Shown: positions 35,120 through 44,337 of the stretch, in pieces
Position numbering within the stretch: the stretch's first letter is position 1
How the letters are laid out: each line of letters starts with the position of its first letter
Source of the DNA: Corallococcus macrosporus
Lineage (GTDB): Bacteria; Myxococcota; Myxococcia; Myxococcales; Myxococcaceae
Assembly: GCF_017302985.1 (NCBI RefSeq)
Contig: NZ_JAFIMU010000007.1
Location: 2,356,001 to 2,420,000, forward strand
Direction of reading: 5' to 3'
Length of the DNA stretch: 64,000 nt
Made by a program: the position numbers and the translations under genes
The notes under the pieces: model-generated
Told to the model about the DNA's origin: nothing
The model's database searches: none
Seen by the model: only the letters and a program-made list of their open reading frames with translations

Positions 35120-36082
35120 ATGTCCGTGCTTCCGTTCGCCTCCCGGCTGCCCGCGTTCGCCCCCCTGCATCCGCTGGGGAGGGGCCCGCTGGGCGAGTGG
35201 GTGTCCCTGGTGTGGCCGCTGGAGCAGGACGCCGCGGACGCGCGCCCGCTGGTGGTGAAGACGTTCCTGCTGGCGTCGGGGCTGGCGCCGGAGACGCGGC
35301 GTCCGCTGGAGGAGGCGCTGACGCACGCGGTGCCGCTGCGGCATCCGGGCATCGCGCGGCTCCACGGCTTCCAGGTGGACGCGCGCGACACGCTGACGGT
35401 GGTGTCGGACTACGTCCCGGGCTGTTCGCTGGCCACGGCGCGCCGTCGCGTGATGGGGCGTGGCGCGCGGCCGTCGGAGGCGTTCGTGTGCCACGTGGGC
35501 GCGGAGGTCGCGGGCGCGTTGCAGGCGGCGCATGGCGCGCGCGTGGTGCACGGGGACGTGCAGTCGCACCGCATCCGCGTGGGGCCCCGGGGTGAGGTGA
35601 CGCTGACGGACTTCGGGCTGCGGCCCGCGCGTCCGCTGCTGCGCCGCTTCACGTCGCCGTCGCGGCCCGACGTGGTGGAGCTGCCGGTGCGTGAGGACGC
35701 GGTGGGCTCGCCGGTGGAGGCGCGGGAGGACGTGCGCGCGCTGGGGCGGGTGTTGCTGGAGCTGGTCGCGGGGAACACGGTGGTGCCGGAGGACGCGGCC
35801 GGTGTGGACGCGGCGTTGAGTGGCGTGTCGCCCGCGCTGCGGAACGTGCTGCGGGCAGCGCTGCTGGACGCGCCGGGAGCGACGGACGCCGCCGCGTGGC
35901 TCCAGACAGCGCTGCGAGACTGCATGGCGCGCGGCATGACGTGCCATGGGCAGGAGGCGGTGGTGCGCGAGCTGGCGGCCTTGCCGGGCGCGGGTCCGCT
36001 GTCGCCGGTGGACGTGTACGTGGGCGCGGCGTCGGTGATGACGGCCTCCGTGCCCGCGCGCGGACGCACGCTGCCGTCCTGA
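35120..36082 (+). CDS. Degenerate Ser/Thr protein kinase (probable pseudokinase)
   Basis: The product is 320 aa from ATG 35120 with GGAGGG upstream. It shows the kinase order: a glycine-loop-like HPLGRGPLGEW, VVKTFLL (the Lys), HPGIARLHGF, YVPGCSLATARRR, catalytic loop HGDVQSHRIRV, then LTDFGLRP (DFG kept). The catalytic Asp is present, but HRDLKPEN has become HGDVQSHR, losing the loop Lys and the metal-binding Asn, and the glycine loop is reduced. The C-lobe is short and no sensor domain follows. It probably binds a partner instead of phosphorylating efficiently; weak activity cannot be ruled out. Confidence 0.75.
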   Translation: MSVLPFASRLPAFAPLHPLGRGPLGEWVSLVWPLEQDAADARPLVVKTFLLASGLAPETRRPLEEALTHAVPLRHPGIARLHGFQVDARDTLTVVSDYVPGCSLATARRRVMGRGARPSEAFVCHVGAEVAGALQAAHGARVVHGDVQSHRIRVGPRGEVTLTDFGLRPARPLLRRFTSPSRPDVVELPVREDAVGSPVEAREDVRALGRVLLELVAGNTVVPEDAAGVDAALSGVSPALRNVLRAALLDAPGATDAAAWLQTALRDCMARGMTCHGQEAVVRELAALPGAGPLSPVDVYVGAASVMTASVPARGRTLPS

Positions 36083-36537
36083 GACGTGTGCGCCGAAGCG
36101 CTGTCCTGAGATGCCGGACGCGGGCTTCACGCCGAAGCGCCGTCCTTGGATGCCAAGCGCGGGCTTTGCGACCAAGCGCAGTCCTGAGACGGCGGACGCT
36201 GGCTTCGCGCCAAAGCGGCGTCCTGCACCGCCAGGCGCGGGCTTCGCGCCCAGGCCCTGGACGACGGGACACGCAGCCGTGCCTTGAATGGCTCGTGCCA
36301 GGGGCTCGCTGAGGCTCGTCGCGCATCGCGGATTGATCACCTACGCGCCTGATGCCGCTCGCGCCCTGCTCCGGGGGGCACACTCCTGTGGGGTGCCGGA
36401 CGTCGCGCGTCCTGGCCGTGTGAAACGCGACGGGCCGCGCGCCGGCGGCTGGTGGTCTCCGCGAGGCCGCGCCCACAGTCGCGTCCACCTCTCGCGCCCC
36501 AACCCGCGGAGGCTTCCTTGCTGGACGGAGGAGGGCC
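36083..36537. other. Intergenic region before the act operon
   Basis: This 455-bp region has no supported gene. Its 5' third holds four 39-bp tandem repeats (36092-36247). The rest is GC-rich and should contain the promoter of the act-cox operon; none could be assigned. A ribosome site GGAGGAGGG lies just before actA. Confidence 0.5.
36092..36247. repeat. Four 39-bp degenerate tandem repeats
   Basis: Units start at 36092, 36131, 36170 and 36209, each exactly 39 bp and sharing the pattern RMCRAAGCGC...GTCCT...GGCTTYRC. The length is 13 codons, and the minus strand reads a 13-aa repeat like RFGAKPASAVSGL without stops, but no start or ribosome site supports a gene. Confidence 0.75.
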
Positions 36538-37188
36538 ATGGCTCCGCTGTTCCGCCCTGGGACTGACTCGGTGCTGCGGGCGCTCATCGCCCTGGCCCTG
36601 GGTGTGCCCGCGGTGTCGCTGGCGGGCCTGCTGCTCCTGGCGCGCAACCCACTGGGCCGGGGCTCGTTCGCGCCCCATGAACAACCGCTCCCGTTCGACC
36701 ACCGGCACCACGTCGGAGACGAGGGCATCCCGTGCGGCTACTGCCATGAGGGCGCGTGGCGTTCGCCGGTGGCGGGAGTGCCGCCCACGCAGCGCTGCCT
36801 GGGCTGCCACGCGCAGGTGTGGAAGGGCAGTGCCCGGCTGGAGCCGGTGCGCGCCAGTGGCTTCGACGGCATGCCGCTTCCGTGGAACCGCGTGCACGCG
36901 CTGCCGGACTACGTCTGGTTCAGCCATCAAGCCCACGTGAACAAGGGCGTGGGCTGCGTCACCTGCCACGGCCGCGTGGACACCATGCCGGCGGTGCAGC
37001 AGGTGGCGCCGCTCACCATGGGCTGGTGCCTGGACTGTCACCGCGACCCGACGCCCTGGCTGCGCCCCCTGTCCGAGGTCGCGAACCTCACCTGGCGTCC
37101 ACCCGGAGACCCGCGAGAGACGGGCCGCGCGGTGCAGGCCGCGCTCGACGTGAACCCGAGGACGGACTGCAACACATGCCACTTCTGA
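36538..37188 (+). CDS. actA: ActA, pentaheme cytochrome c subunit of alternative complex III
   Basis: The product is 216 aa. An N-terminal membrane anchor (ALIALALGVPAVSLAGLLLL) is followed by five CxxCH heme sites: CGYCH, CLGCH, CVTCH, CLDCH and CNTCH. It has His-rich heme ligands such as FDHRHHVGDEG and FSHQAHVNKG, as in cytochrome c7/NrfH-like ActA. It is the first gene of act-cox and overlaps actB by 13 bp. It passes electrons from the quinol site of ACIII towards ActE or the oxidase. Confidence 0.92.
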   Translation: MAPLFRPGTDSVLRALIALALGVPAVSLAGLLLLARNPLGRGSFAPHEQPLPFDHRHHVGDEGIPCGYCHEGAWRSPVAGVPPTQRCLGCHAQVWKGSARLEPVRASGFDGMPLPWNRVHALPDYVWFSHQAHVNKGVGCVTCHGRVDTMPAVQQVAPLTMGWCLDCHRDPTPWLRPLSEVANLTWRPPGDPRETGRAVQAALDVNPRTDCNTCHF

Positions 37189-40100
37189 CCGACCCCGCAC
37201 GAACGGACACCCCGGACGCGCCCGCGGCGGACGGGACGGAGCCGCCGCGCGCGTGGCGGAGCCTGGAGGAGTGGCACGCGGGAGGACCCGGCCCCGAAGC
37301 CGTGTCGCGCGAGCATCCCCCCGGCGCGATGCTCCCTCCCGAGGGCGTGGCGAGGCGCACCTTCCTGCAACTGGCGACCGCGTCGCTGGCGGCTGCGGGC
37401 TTCAGCGGGTGCTTCCGTCAGCCGCCGGAGAAGATCCTCCCGTACTCGACGCCGCCGGAGGGACTGACGCCCGGCGTGCCGCTGCACTTCGCCACGGGGC
37501 TGGAGTGGAACGGCCGCACGGTGGGCCTGGTGGTGGAGAGCCACGAGGGCCGTCCCTCGAAGGTGGAGGGCAACCCGCTGCACCCGGCCAGCCTGGGCGC
37601 GGCGGGCGTCTTCGAACAGGCGTCGCTGCTGGGCCTCTACGACCCCGCGAGGGCCAAGACGTCGCGGCTGCAAGGCGTGGAGGCCGCGTGGAGCACCGTG
37701 CGGGACGCGCTGCACAAGCAGGCCGAGCGCCAGGACGGAGGCGCGGGACTGCGCTTCCTGGTGGAGCCCACGGGCAGCCCGCTGGTGCAGGCGTTGTACG
37801 CGCGCATCCAGCAGCGCTTCCCGTCCGCGCGGATCATCCCCTGTGGCGAGGCCCTGACGGACGGGAGCCGCGAGGGTACGCGGCTGGCGTACGGCAGGGC
37901 GCTGGACGTGGTGCACGACGTGGGGCGCGCGGTGGTGGTGGCGCTGGATGACGACTTCCTCGCCACGAAGCGCCCCGGAAACCTGCGCGCGGCGCGGGAC
38001 TTCGTGAACGCGCGCAAGCCGGAGGCGATGAACCGGCTGTGGGTCGCGGAGAGCACGCTGACGCTCACGGGCGGTTTCGCGGACGAACGGCTGCGGATGC
38101 GGCCGTCACAGGGCGTCGCGCTGATGCTCGCGCTGGCGGCGGAGGTGGGCGCGGGGCTGGGCGCGGAGGCCCCGGCGAATCCCGCGCGCGGCGTCACGCC
38201 CGCGTTGGCCTCGGGGCTCGCGAGCCTGCGAGTCCCGCCGGCCGCGCTCACCGACGCCCAGCGCGCCTGGGCCCGAGGCGCGGCGAAAGACCTGCTCGCG
38301 CACCGGGGACAGGGCCGGGTGACGGTGGGCGAGCGTCAACCGCCGCGGGTGCATGCGCTGGCCTTCGCGATGGACGAAGCGCTGGGCAATGCGCCCCGGC
38401 TGCTCGAACCCGTGGCGCTTCCGGAGGCGAACCCGGAGGCGTTGGGCACGCTCCTTGGGGAGCTGTCCGACGGACGGGTGGACACGCTGATCATCACGGC
38501 GTGGAACCCGGCCTGGACGATGACCGTGGACCCGGGCTTCCCGCGTCACCTGGAGCGCGTCCCCTTCCGCCTGTACCACGGCCTCCACGAGGACGAGACG
38601 GCGGCGCGCTGCCCCACCTTCGTCTCCGCGACGCACCCCTTCGAGTCCTGGCGCGACGGCCGCGCACCCGACGGCACCGCGTCCGTGCTGCAACCCCTCA
38701 TCGCGCCCCTGTTCCCCGGCGCGGTCTCCGAGGTGGAGCTCCTGTCCGTCTTCGCGGGCCTGGAGTCACAGAGTCCCTACGACCTGCTCAAGTCCCTGTG
38801 GCGCGAACGCTCGGGAGCACCGCGGGACTTCGAGGCGCGCTGGGAGACCTGGCTCGCGGACGGCGTCATCCCCGGCACCCAGGCACCGCCCGCGCGGGCC
38901 GTGCTGGACGCGGCCGCGGTGGTGGAGGGCGCGCGAAAGGTCTCGGGTCTGGAGCAGGCCCCCCAGGGCCTGGAGCTGTCCCTGGTGCTGGACTCGCGGC
39001 TGTACGACGGCCGCTTCGCGGGCAACGCGTGGCTCCAGGAACTGCCCGACCCGGTGACGAAGCTCACCTGGGACAACGCGGCGCTGCTCTCCCCGGCCAC
39101 CGCGCGCTCCCTGTCCCTGGAGAAGGGCGACGTGGCGCGCATCGAGCTGTCAGGCCAGGTCGTGGAGGTGCCCGTGCTGGTCCTGCCCGGCCAGCCGGAC
39201 GACACGGTGACGCTGGCGCTGGGCCACGGCCGCGAGCGCGTGGGACCGGTGGGCCAGCACGTCGGCGTCAACGCGTATCCGCTGCGGTCCAGGTCCGCGC
39301 CATGGGGAGGGACCCTCACGCGCATCACCCGCACGGGCCGGCACCACGCGCTGGCGCTCACGCAGGAGCACTGGAGCATGGAGGGGCGCCAGCTCGCGCT
39401 CCAGCTCCCGCAGGCGGCCTTCCGCGCGAAGCCCCAGGCGCTCCATTCGCTCCAGGAGGACGGTGAGCGGCTCTATCCGCCCACGGCGCTGCTGAAGAGC
39501 GAGCGCCACCAGTGGGCCATGGCCATCGACCTGCACCGGTGCACGGGGTGCAGCGCGTGCATGGTGGCCTGCCAGGCGGAGAACAACGTGCCGGTGGTGG
39601 GGCGCGACGGCGTGCTCAAGAGCCGGGAGATGCACTGGCTGCGCATCGACCGCTACTTCCTGGGCGACCCGGACGACCCGGGCTTCATCACCCAGCCCGT
39701 GGCGTGCGTGCACTGCGAGGCCGCGCCCTGTGAGTACGTGTGCCCGGTGAACGCCACCGTCCACTCGGACGAGGGCCTGAACCAGATGGTCTACAACCGC
39801 TGCATCGGCACGCGGTACTGCTCCAACAACTGCCCCTACAAGGTCCGCCGCTTCAACTACCTGGAGTACCCGCAGCGCGAGCCCCTTACGCGCCTGCGCC
39901 AGAACCCGGACGTGACGGTGCGCTCGCGCGGGGTGATGGAGAAGTGCACGTACTGCGTGCAGCGCATCGAGCGGGCCCGCACCGTCGCGCGCTCGGCGCA
40001 ACGGGACGTGCGCGAGGGCGAGGTCGTCACCGCGTGCCAGCAGGCCTGTCCCACGGAGGCCATCACCTTCGGGGACCTGCGCGCCCCGGAGTCACGCGTG

Positions 40101-40214
40101 CGCCGCGAGCATGAGGACCCCCGGCACTACAAGCTGCTCAACACGCTGGGCACCCGGCCGCGCACGGTGCACCTGGTGCGCCTGAAGAACCCGGCGCCGA
40201 AGGGAGGCGCATGA
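37176..40214 (+). CDS. actB: ActB, molybdopterin-like plus iron-sulfur subunit of alternative complex III
   Basis: The product is 1012 aa from ATG 37176. A twin-arginine signal (ARRTFLQLATASLAAAG) precedes a long domain related to molybdopterin oxidoreductases that in ACIII has lost the cofactor. From about residue 775 a ferredoxin part follows: HRCTGCSACMVACQAE, CVHCEAAPCEYVCPVNA, CIGTRYCSNNCPYKVRRFNY, CTYCVQRIE and CQQACPTEAITFGD. ActB1 and ActB2 are thus fused in one chain, as in Rhodothermus marinus. It overlaps actA and actC. Confidence 0.93.
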   Translation: MPLLTDPARTDTPDAPAADGTEPPRAWRSLEEWHAGGPGPEAVSREHPPGAMLPPEGVARRTFLQLATASLAAAGFSGCFRQPPEKILPYSTPPEGLTPGVPLHFATGLEWNGRTVGLVVESHEGRPSKVEGNPLHPASLGAAGVFEQASLLGLYDPARAKTSRLQGVEAAWSTVRDALHKQAERQDGGAGLRFLVEPTGSPLVQALYARIQQRFPSARIIPCGEALTDGSREGTRLAYGRALDVVHDVGRAVVVALDDDFLATKRPGNLRAARDFVNARKPEAMNRLWVAESTLTLTGGFADERLRMRPSQGVALMLALAAEVGAGLGAEAPANPARGVTPALASGLASLRVPPAALTDAQRAWARGAAKDLLAHRGQGRVTVGERQPPRVHALAFAMDEALGNAPRLLEPVALPEANPEALGTLLGELSDGRVDTLIITAWNPAWTMTVDPGFPRHLERVPFRLYHGLHEDETAARCPTFVSATHPFESWRDGRAPDGTASVLQPLIAPLFPGAVSEVELLSVFAGLESQSPYDLLKSLWRERSGAPRDFEARWETWLADGVIPGTQAPPARAVLDAAAVVEGARKVSGLEQAPQGLELSLVLDSRLYDGRFAGNAWLQELPDPVTKLTWDNAALLSPATARSLSLEKGDVARIELSGQVVEVPVLVLPGQPDDTVTLALGHGRERVGPVGQHVGVNAYPLRSRSAPWGGTLTRITRTGRHHALALTQEHWSMEGRQLALQLPQAAFRAKPQALHSLQEDGERLYPPTALLKSERHQWAMAIDLHRCTGCSACMVACQAENNVPVVGRDGVLKSREMHWLRIDRYFLGDPDDPGFITQPVACVHCEAAPCEYVCPVNATVHSDEGLNQMVYNRCIGTRYCSNNCPYKVRRFNYLEYPQREPLTRLRQNPDVTVRSRGVMEKCTYCVQRIERARTVARSAQRDVREGEVVTACQQACPTEAITFGDLRAPESRVRREHEDPRHYKLLNTLGTRPRTVHLVRLKNPAPKGGA

Positions 40215-41635
40215 GCACGGCCGACCCGCAGGTGCCCGCGCCCGGGGATCCGCTCGCCGGGCACCCGCTGCTGGAGGGGCGCCACTCCGACCGCGCCTAC
40301 AGCGAGTCCCTGCTGGCGTACGTGCACAGCCCGCCGGGCCGGACCTGGTGGACGCTGCTGGGCCTGGGACTGGCCGGCACGGCGGTGCTGACGGTGGCCA
40401 TCTGCGTCACCCTCTTCGTGGGCGTGGGGACGTGGGGCAACAACATCCCGGTGGCGTGGGCGTTCGGCATCACCAACTTCGTGTGGTGGATTGGCATTGG
40501 CCACGCGGGGACGTTGATCAGCGCCATCCTGCTGCTGTTCCAGGAGAAGTGGCGCGGCTCCATCAACCGCTTCGCGGAGGCGATGACGCTCTTCGCGGTG
40601 ACGTGCGCGGGGCTCTTCCCGCTGCTGCACCTGGGGCGGCCATGGAAGTTCTACTGGCTGGTGCCGTACCCCAGCAGCCTGCGGGCGTGGCCGCAGTTCC
40701 GCTCGCCGCTGACGTGGGACATCGCGGCGGTGGGGACGTACCTCACGGTGTCGCTGCTGTTCTGGTTCGTGGGGCTGATTCCCGACCTGGCCACGGCGCG
40801 CGACACGGCGAGGACGCCCCGGGCGCGCTTCTGGTACGGGCTGGCGAGCCTGGGGTGGCGCGGCTCGGCGAGGCACTGGCGGCAGTGGCGCACGGGCTAC
40901 CTGCTGCTGGCGGGGCTGGCCACGCCGCTGGTGGTGAGCGTGCACACCATCGTGTCCTTCGACTTCGCGGTGGCGCAGTTGCCGGGCTGGCACACGACCA
41001 TCTTCCCGCCGTACTTCGTCGCGGGCGCGGTGTTCAGCGGCTTCGCGCTGGTGCTCACACTGTTGATTCCGGCGCGCAAGGCGCTGCGCCTCGAGCACGT
41101 GGTGACGCCGCTGCACCTGGACAACATGGCGAAGGTGCTGCTGGCCACGGGGTGGATGGTGGCCTACGGCTACGTGCAGGAGCACTTCTTCGCCTGGTTC
41201 AGCGCGAACCCGTACGAGATGCACGCCACGGAGGCCGAGTTCTCCGGACCCTACGCGCCGCTGTTCTGGATGCAGGTGTTCTGCAACGTGCTGGTGCCGC
41301 AGTTGTTCTGGTTCCCCCGGCTGCGAACGAACGTCGCGGTGCTGTGGGGGGCGGCGCTGCTCATCAACGTGGGGATGTGGACGGAGCGCTTCCTCATCGT
41401 GGTGGCGTCGCTGAGCATGGACTTCCTGCCCTCGTCCTGGGCGGCGTACCGGCCCACGTGGGTGGACTGGAGCCTGCTGGGCGGCACGGTGGCGTTCTTC
41501 GGCACGGCGTTCCTGCTGTTCCTGAAGTTCGTGCCGCCCGTGTCCATGAGCGAGATGAAGGAGCTCCAGCGCGAGGTGGACGCGTCGCTCGAGTTCCGGC
41601 GTGAGCAGGGCACCCGGCCCGGTGGGGCGCCATGA
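40211..41635 (+). CDS. actC: ActC, NrfD-like membrane subunit of alternative complex III
   Basis: The product is 474 aa with ten predicted membrane helices. It begins with a polar stretch including LEGRHSDRAYSESLLAYVHS, then helices with the NrfD/PsrC pattern: GVGTWGNNIPVAWAFGITNF, GHAGTLISAILLL, FPLLHLGRPWKFYWLVPYPS. It should hold the quinol site on the periplasmic side. ATG overlaps the actB stop (ATGA), and GGGAGG precedes it. Confidence 0.93.
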   Translation: MSTADPQVPAPGDPLAGHPLLEGRHSDRAYSESLLAYVHSPPGRTWWTLLGLGLAGTAVLTVAICVTLFVGVGTWGNNIPVAWAFGITNFVWWIGIGHAGTLISAILLLFQEKWRGSINRFAEAMTLFAVTCAGLFPLLHLGRPWKFYWLVPYPSSLRAWPQFRSPLTWDIAAVGTYLTVSLLFWFVGLIPDLATARDTARTPRARFWYGLASLGWRGSARHWRQWRTGYLLLAGLATPLVVSVHTIVSFDFAVAQLPGWHTTIFPPYFVAGAVFSGFALVLTLLIPARKALRLEHVVTPLHLDNMAKVLLATGWMVAYGYVQEHFFAWFSANPYEMHATEAEFSGPYAPLFWMQVFCNVLVPQLFWFPRLRTNVAVLWGAALLINVGMWTERFLIVVASLSMDFLPSSWAAYRPTWVDWSLLGGTVAFFGTAFLLFLKFVPPVSMSEMKELQREVDASLEFRREQGTRPGGAP

Positions 41636-42162
41636 ACCGCCACTGGGTGCTGGGAGAGTTCGCGTCCAGCGATGCGCTGGTGGCCGCGCTCAAGGGCCTG
41701 CGCGCGAGGGGCTTCGAGCAACTGGACGCGCACACGCCGTTCCCGGTGGAGGAGACGTTCGACGCGCTGGGGCTGAAGCGCTCGTGGCTGCCGCTGCTGG
41801 CCCTGGGGGCGGGGCTGGGAGGCGCGGTGTTCGCGTACGTGACCCAGTGGTTCACGAACGCCGTGGACTATCCGTTGGACGTGGGGGGGCGGCCGCTGCA
41901 CAGCGTGCCCACGAACCTGCCCATCACGTTCGAGCTGGCGGTGTTGAGCGCGGCGCTGACGGTCTTCGGCGCGCTGATGGTGTTCTTCGGCTTCCCGCAC
42001 GTGACGCACCCGGTGTTCGACGTGGAGTCCTTCCGCAGCGCGTCCGTGGACGGCTTCTGGGCGAGCGTGGCGGTGGCCGGCGAGGACGCGCCGAAGGTGG
42101 AGGCGGCGCTGCGAGAGCTGGGGGCGCGGCAGGTGTCGGTGGTGGAGGAGGGCGCGCGATGA
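41632..42162 (+). CDS. actD: ActD, DUF3341 membrane subunit of alternative complex III
   Basis: The product is 176 aa. It has the DUF3341 layout: a ferredoxin-like N-terminal half (LVAALKGLRARGFEQLDAHT), two membrane helices (LPLLALGAGLGGAVFAYVTQ and FELAVLSAALTVFGALMVFF), and a C-terminal segment ending LGARQVSVVEEGA. It overlaps both neighbours by 4 bp. In known ACIII it anchors the peripheral subunits. Confidence 0.92.
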   Translation: MNRHWVLGEFASSDALVAALKGLRARGFEQLDAHTPFPVEETFDALGLKRSWLPLLALGAGLGGAVFAYVTQWFTNAVDYPLDVGGRPLHSVPTNLPITFELAVLSAALTVFGALMVFFGFPHVTHPVFDVESFRSASVDGFWASVAVAGEDAPKVEAALRELGARQVSVVEEGAR

Positions 42163-43019
42163 GGCGCTGGATGCTCACGGTGCTGCTGGGCGGAACGGTC
42201 GCGTGCGAGGACACGGATCCGATGGCGTCGCAGCCGCGAGCGGAGGCGTTCGAGGCGAGCACGTTCTTCGATGACGGCCGGGCCATGAGGCCCCTGGTGC
42301 CGGGGACGGTGGCGCGGGAGTGGCGCGACCGGGGAGCGACGCAGGGGCTCACGGCGGACGGAGGTTGGGTCCAGGCGGTACCGGTGCCGTTGACGCGGGC
42401 GCTGCTGGAGGAGGGGCGCACGGCCTATGAGACCTGGTGCGCGGTGTGCCACGGGCTGACGGGAGACGGGGACGCCATCGTGGCCCGGAAGATGCCGCTG
42501 CGCCGGCCTCCGGGGCTCTTCGTGCCGCACGACCACGCGACCCAGGTGGTCTACGGAGTCGCGGAGGGCGAAGCCCCGTACACGGGAACGCAGGCCGTGA
42601 CCGCGAGGGTGGGGCCCGGAGCGTTCCCACTGCCCGCGAGGGTGGACGGGTGGGGGGCCGTGAGGGACACGGCGGACGCGGGGCGGCCCGGAACGCCGGG
42701 CCAGGGCCTGGCGGTCAGCGACGCGGACGCGGCAAGGGCCCGGCAGCACGCCCTCATCGGGCCGCGAGGCCTCGCGATGGAAGGGAGGCTCGACGCGCCC
42801 GCGGCGACGGGAGACCTGCCGCACCCGCCAGGCTTCTACTTCGCGGTCATCTCCCAAGGCTTCGGAGTGATGCCCGCATACGGCCCACAGCTGACGCCCC
42901 AGGAGCGCTGGGCCGTGGTCGCGTACCTCCGGGCCCTGGGCCGAAGCCAGCGAACCCCCATCACCGCCGCTCCCCCCGAAGTGCAGGCAAGGCTGCGCCA
43001 GGAGGTCGGAGCCCCATGA
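42159..43019 (+). CDS. actE: ActE, monoheme cytochrome c subunit of alternative complex III
   Basis: The product is 286 aa from ATG 42159. The signal sequence ends at a lipobox-like LLGGTVAC. There is one heme c site, CAVCHGLTGDGDAIV, and a likely Met ligand in GFGVMPAYGPQLTPQERW. The insertion between the two is longer than in most ActE proteins. It likely passes electrons to the CuA/heme domain of the downstream oxidase. It is followed by 1.3 kb of palindromic repeats that separate it from actF. Confidence 0.9.
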   Translation: MRRWMLTVLLGGTVACEDTDPMASQPRAEAFEASTFFDDGRAMRPLVPGTVAREWRDRGATQGLTADGGWVQAVPVPLTRALLEEGRTAYETWCAVCHGLTGDGDAIVARKMPLRRPPGLFVPHDHATQVVYGVAEGEAPYTGTQAVTARVGPGAFPLPARVDGWGAVRDTADAGRPGTPGQGLAVSDADAARARQHALIGPRGLAMEGRLDAPAATGDLPHPPGFYFAVISQGFGVMPAYGPQLTPQERWAVVAYLRALGRSQRTPITAAPPEVQARLRQEVGAP

Positions 43020-44337
43020 CGCCGCCCTGCACCCCCAAGGTCTACACCCACCGTCTGACAAGGCAGACCAAGAGGCGAACCAGGAGCCGCGGCCCAGGTT
43101 CAACGGCAACCCCCGTCCAACCAGCCAGTCCAAACTGGTCCGACAGTCGGACCAGTTCCCGCAGCCCAGGTTCAGCATCAACCCCCGTCCAACCACGCGG
43201 TCCAAACCTGTCCGACAGTCGGACAGGTTTCCAAGGTGAGCGGCCCACAGGGAGGTCCAGCCGGGCTCCCATGTCGGGATCCCCAGCGCAGAGGCGCTGC
43301 CCAGGTTGTCCAAACCTGTCCGACAGTCGGACAGGTTTCCAAAATGAGCCGCCGAAGAGGCGGCCCAGCCGGGCTCTCATCTCGGCATCGTCAGCGAAGG
43401 GGAGCCACCCGCGTTGTCCAAACCTGTCGGACAGTCGGACAGGTTTCCAAGGTGAGCCACCGACGGAGAGCCCCAGCCGGGTTCGCACCTCGGCATCCTC
43501 GGCGCAGGTGCGCCGCCCGAGCTGTCCAAACTGGTCCGACAGTCGGACCAGTTTTCGCAGGTCGGCACCGATGGGAAGGCCCAGCCGGGTTCCCTCCTCG
43601 GCATCGTCAGAGCAGGGAAGCCGCCCGAACTGGTCCGACAGTCGGACAGGTCGCCGAGGTGAGCCGCCGGCGGAGAGCCACTTCTGGGCTCCCATCTCGG
43701 CATCGTCAGTACATGCGCGCCGCGCGAGCTGTCCAAACTGGTCCGACAGTCGGACCAGTTCTCAAGGTGCGCCGCTGACGGAGGACTTCAGCAGGGCTTT
43801 CATCCCGCCATCGTCAGCGCAGGTGAGCCACCCGAGCTGTCCAAACTGGTCCGACAGTCGGACCAGTTCTCAAGGTGCGCCGCTGACGGAGGACTTCAGC
43901 AAGGCTTTCATCCCGCCATCGTCAGCGCGGGGGCGCCACCCGTGCTGTCCAAACTGGTCCGACAGTCGGACCGGTTCTCAAGGTGCGCCGCTGACAGAGA
44001 GCCCCAGCCAGGCTCCCATCTCGGCATCGTCAGCGCGGGGGATCCGCCCGGGCTACCCAAACCTGTCCGACTGTCGGACAGGTTTTTGCGTGTTGCCGCC
44101 GACGAGGAGGCCCATCCGGGTTCTCACCTCGGCATCCTCGGCGCAGGTGTGCCGCGCGAGCTGTTCGAACGGGTCCGACAGTCGGACAGGTTTTCGCGGG
44201 TCGCCGCCGACGGCAGGCCCTTGCTGGGATCTCACTTTCTCATCCGTGGAGACGGACTCTCTGCGCGAGGGCCTGGTCCTTGCGCCATTCGCTGGCTCCG
44301 CCGCCTGGTCGCGACCCGGTGAGGAGGTCCGCGCGCG
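43020..44337. other. 1.3-kb repeat-filled gap between actE and actF
   Basis: No gene is called here. Long stop-free frames exist on both strands because the repeats are multiples of 3 bp and GC-rich, but none has a ribosome site or known domain. The whole middle is the palindrome array at 43129-44195; the first 100 bp and last 140 bp are unique sequence, the latter holding the ribosome site GAGGAGG before actF. Confidence 0.6.
43129..44195. repeat. Array of eleven 108-bp repeats with a long palindrome core
   Basis: Palindromes centred at 43145, 43217, 43325, 43433, 43541, 43640, 43748, 43856, 43964, 44072 and 44180. Eight of ten steps are exactly 108 bp; the others are 72 and 99 (all multiples of 9). 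The core is CCGAC-A-GTCGG with outer arms of two kinds, ACTGG...CCAGT or ACCTG...CAGGT, giving up to 27 bp of symmetry. Arms change together in most copies; copies at 43640 and 44180 are hybrids, and 43433 and 43964 have one mismatch. Copies at 43748 and 43856 are almost identical over the whole 108 bp. The region is expected to be transcribed with the act-cox operon, so each would form a strong RNA hairpin. Confidence 0.92.

Noticed and set aside
43129-44195. CRISPR-like array
   Set aside because: The sequences between the palindromes are themselves repeats of each other, not unique spacers, the period is 108 bp and no cas genes are near.
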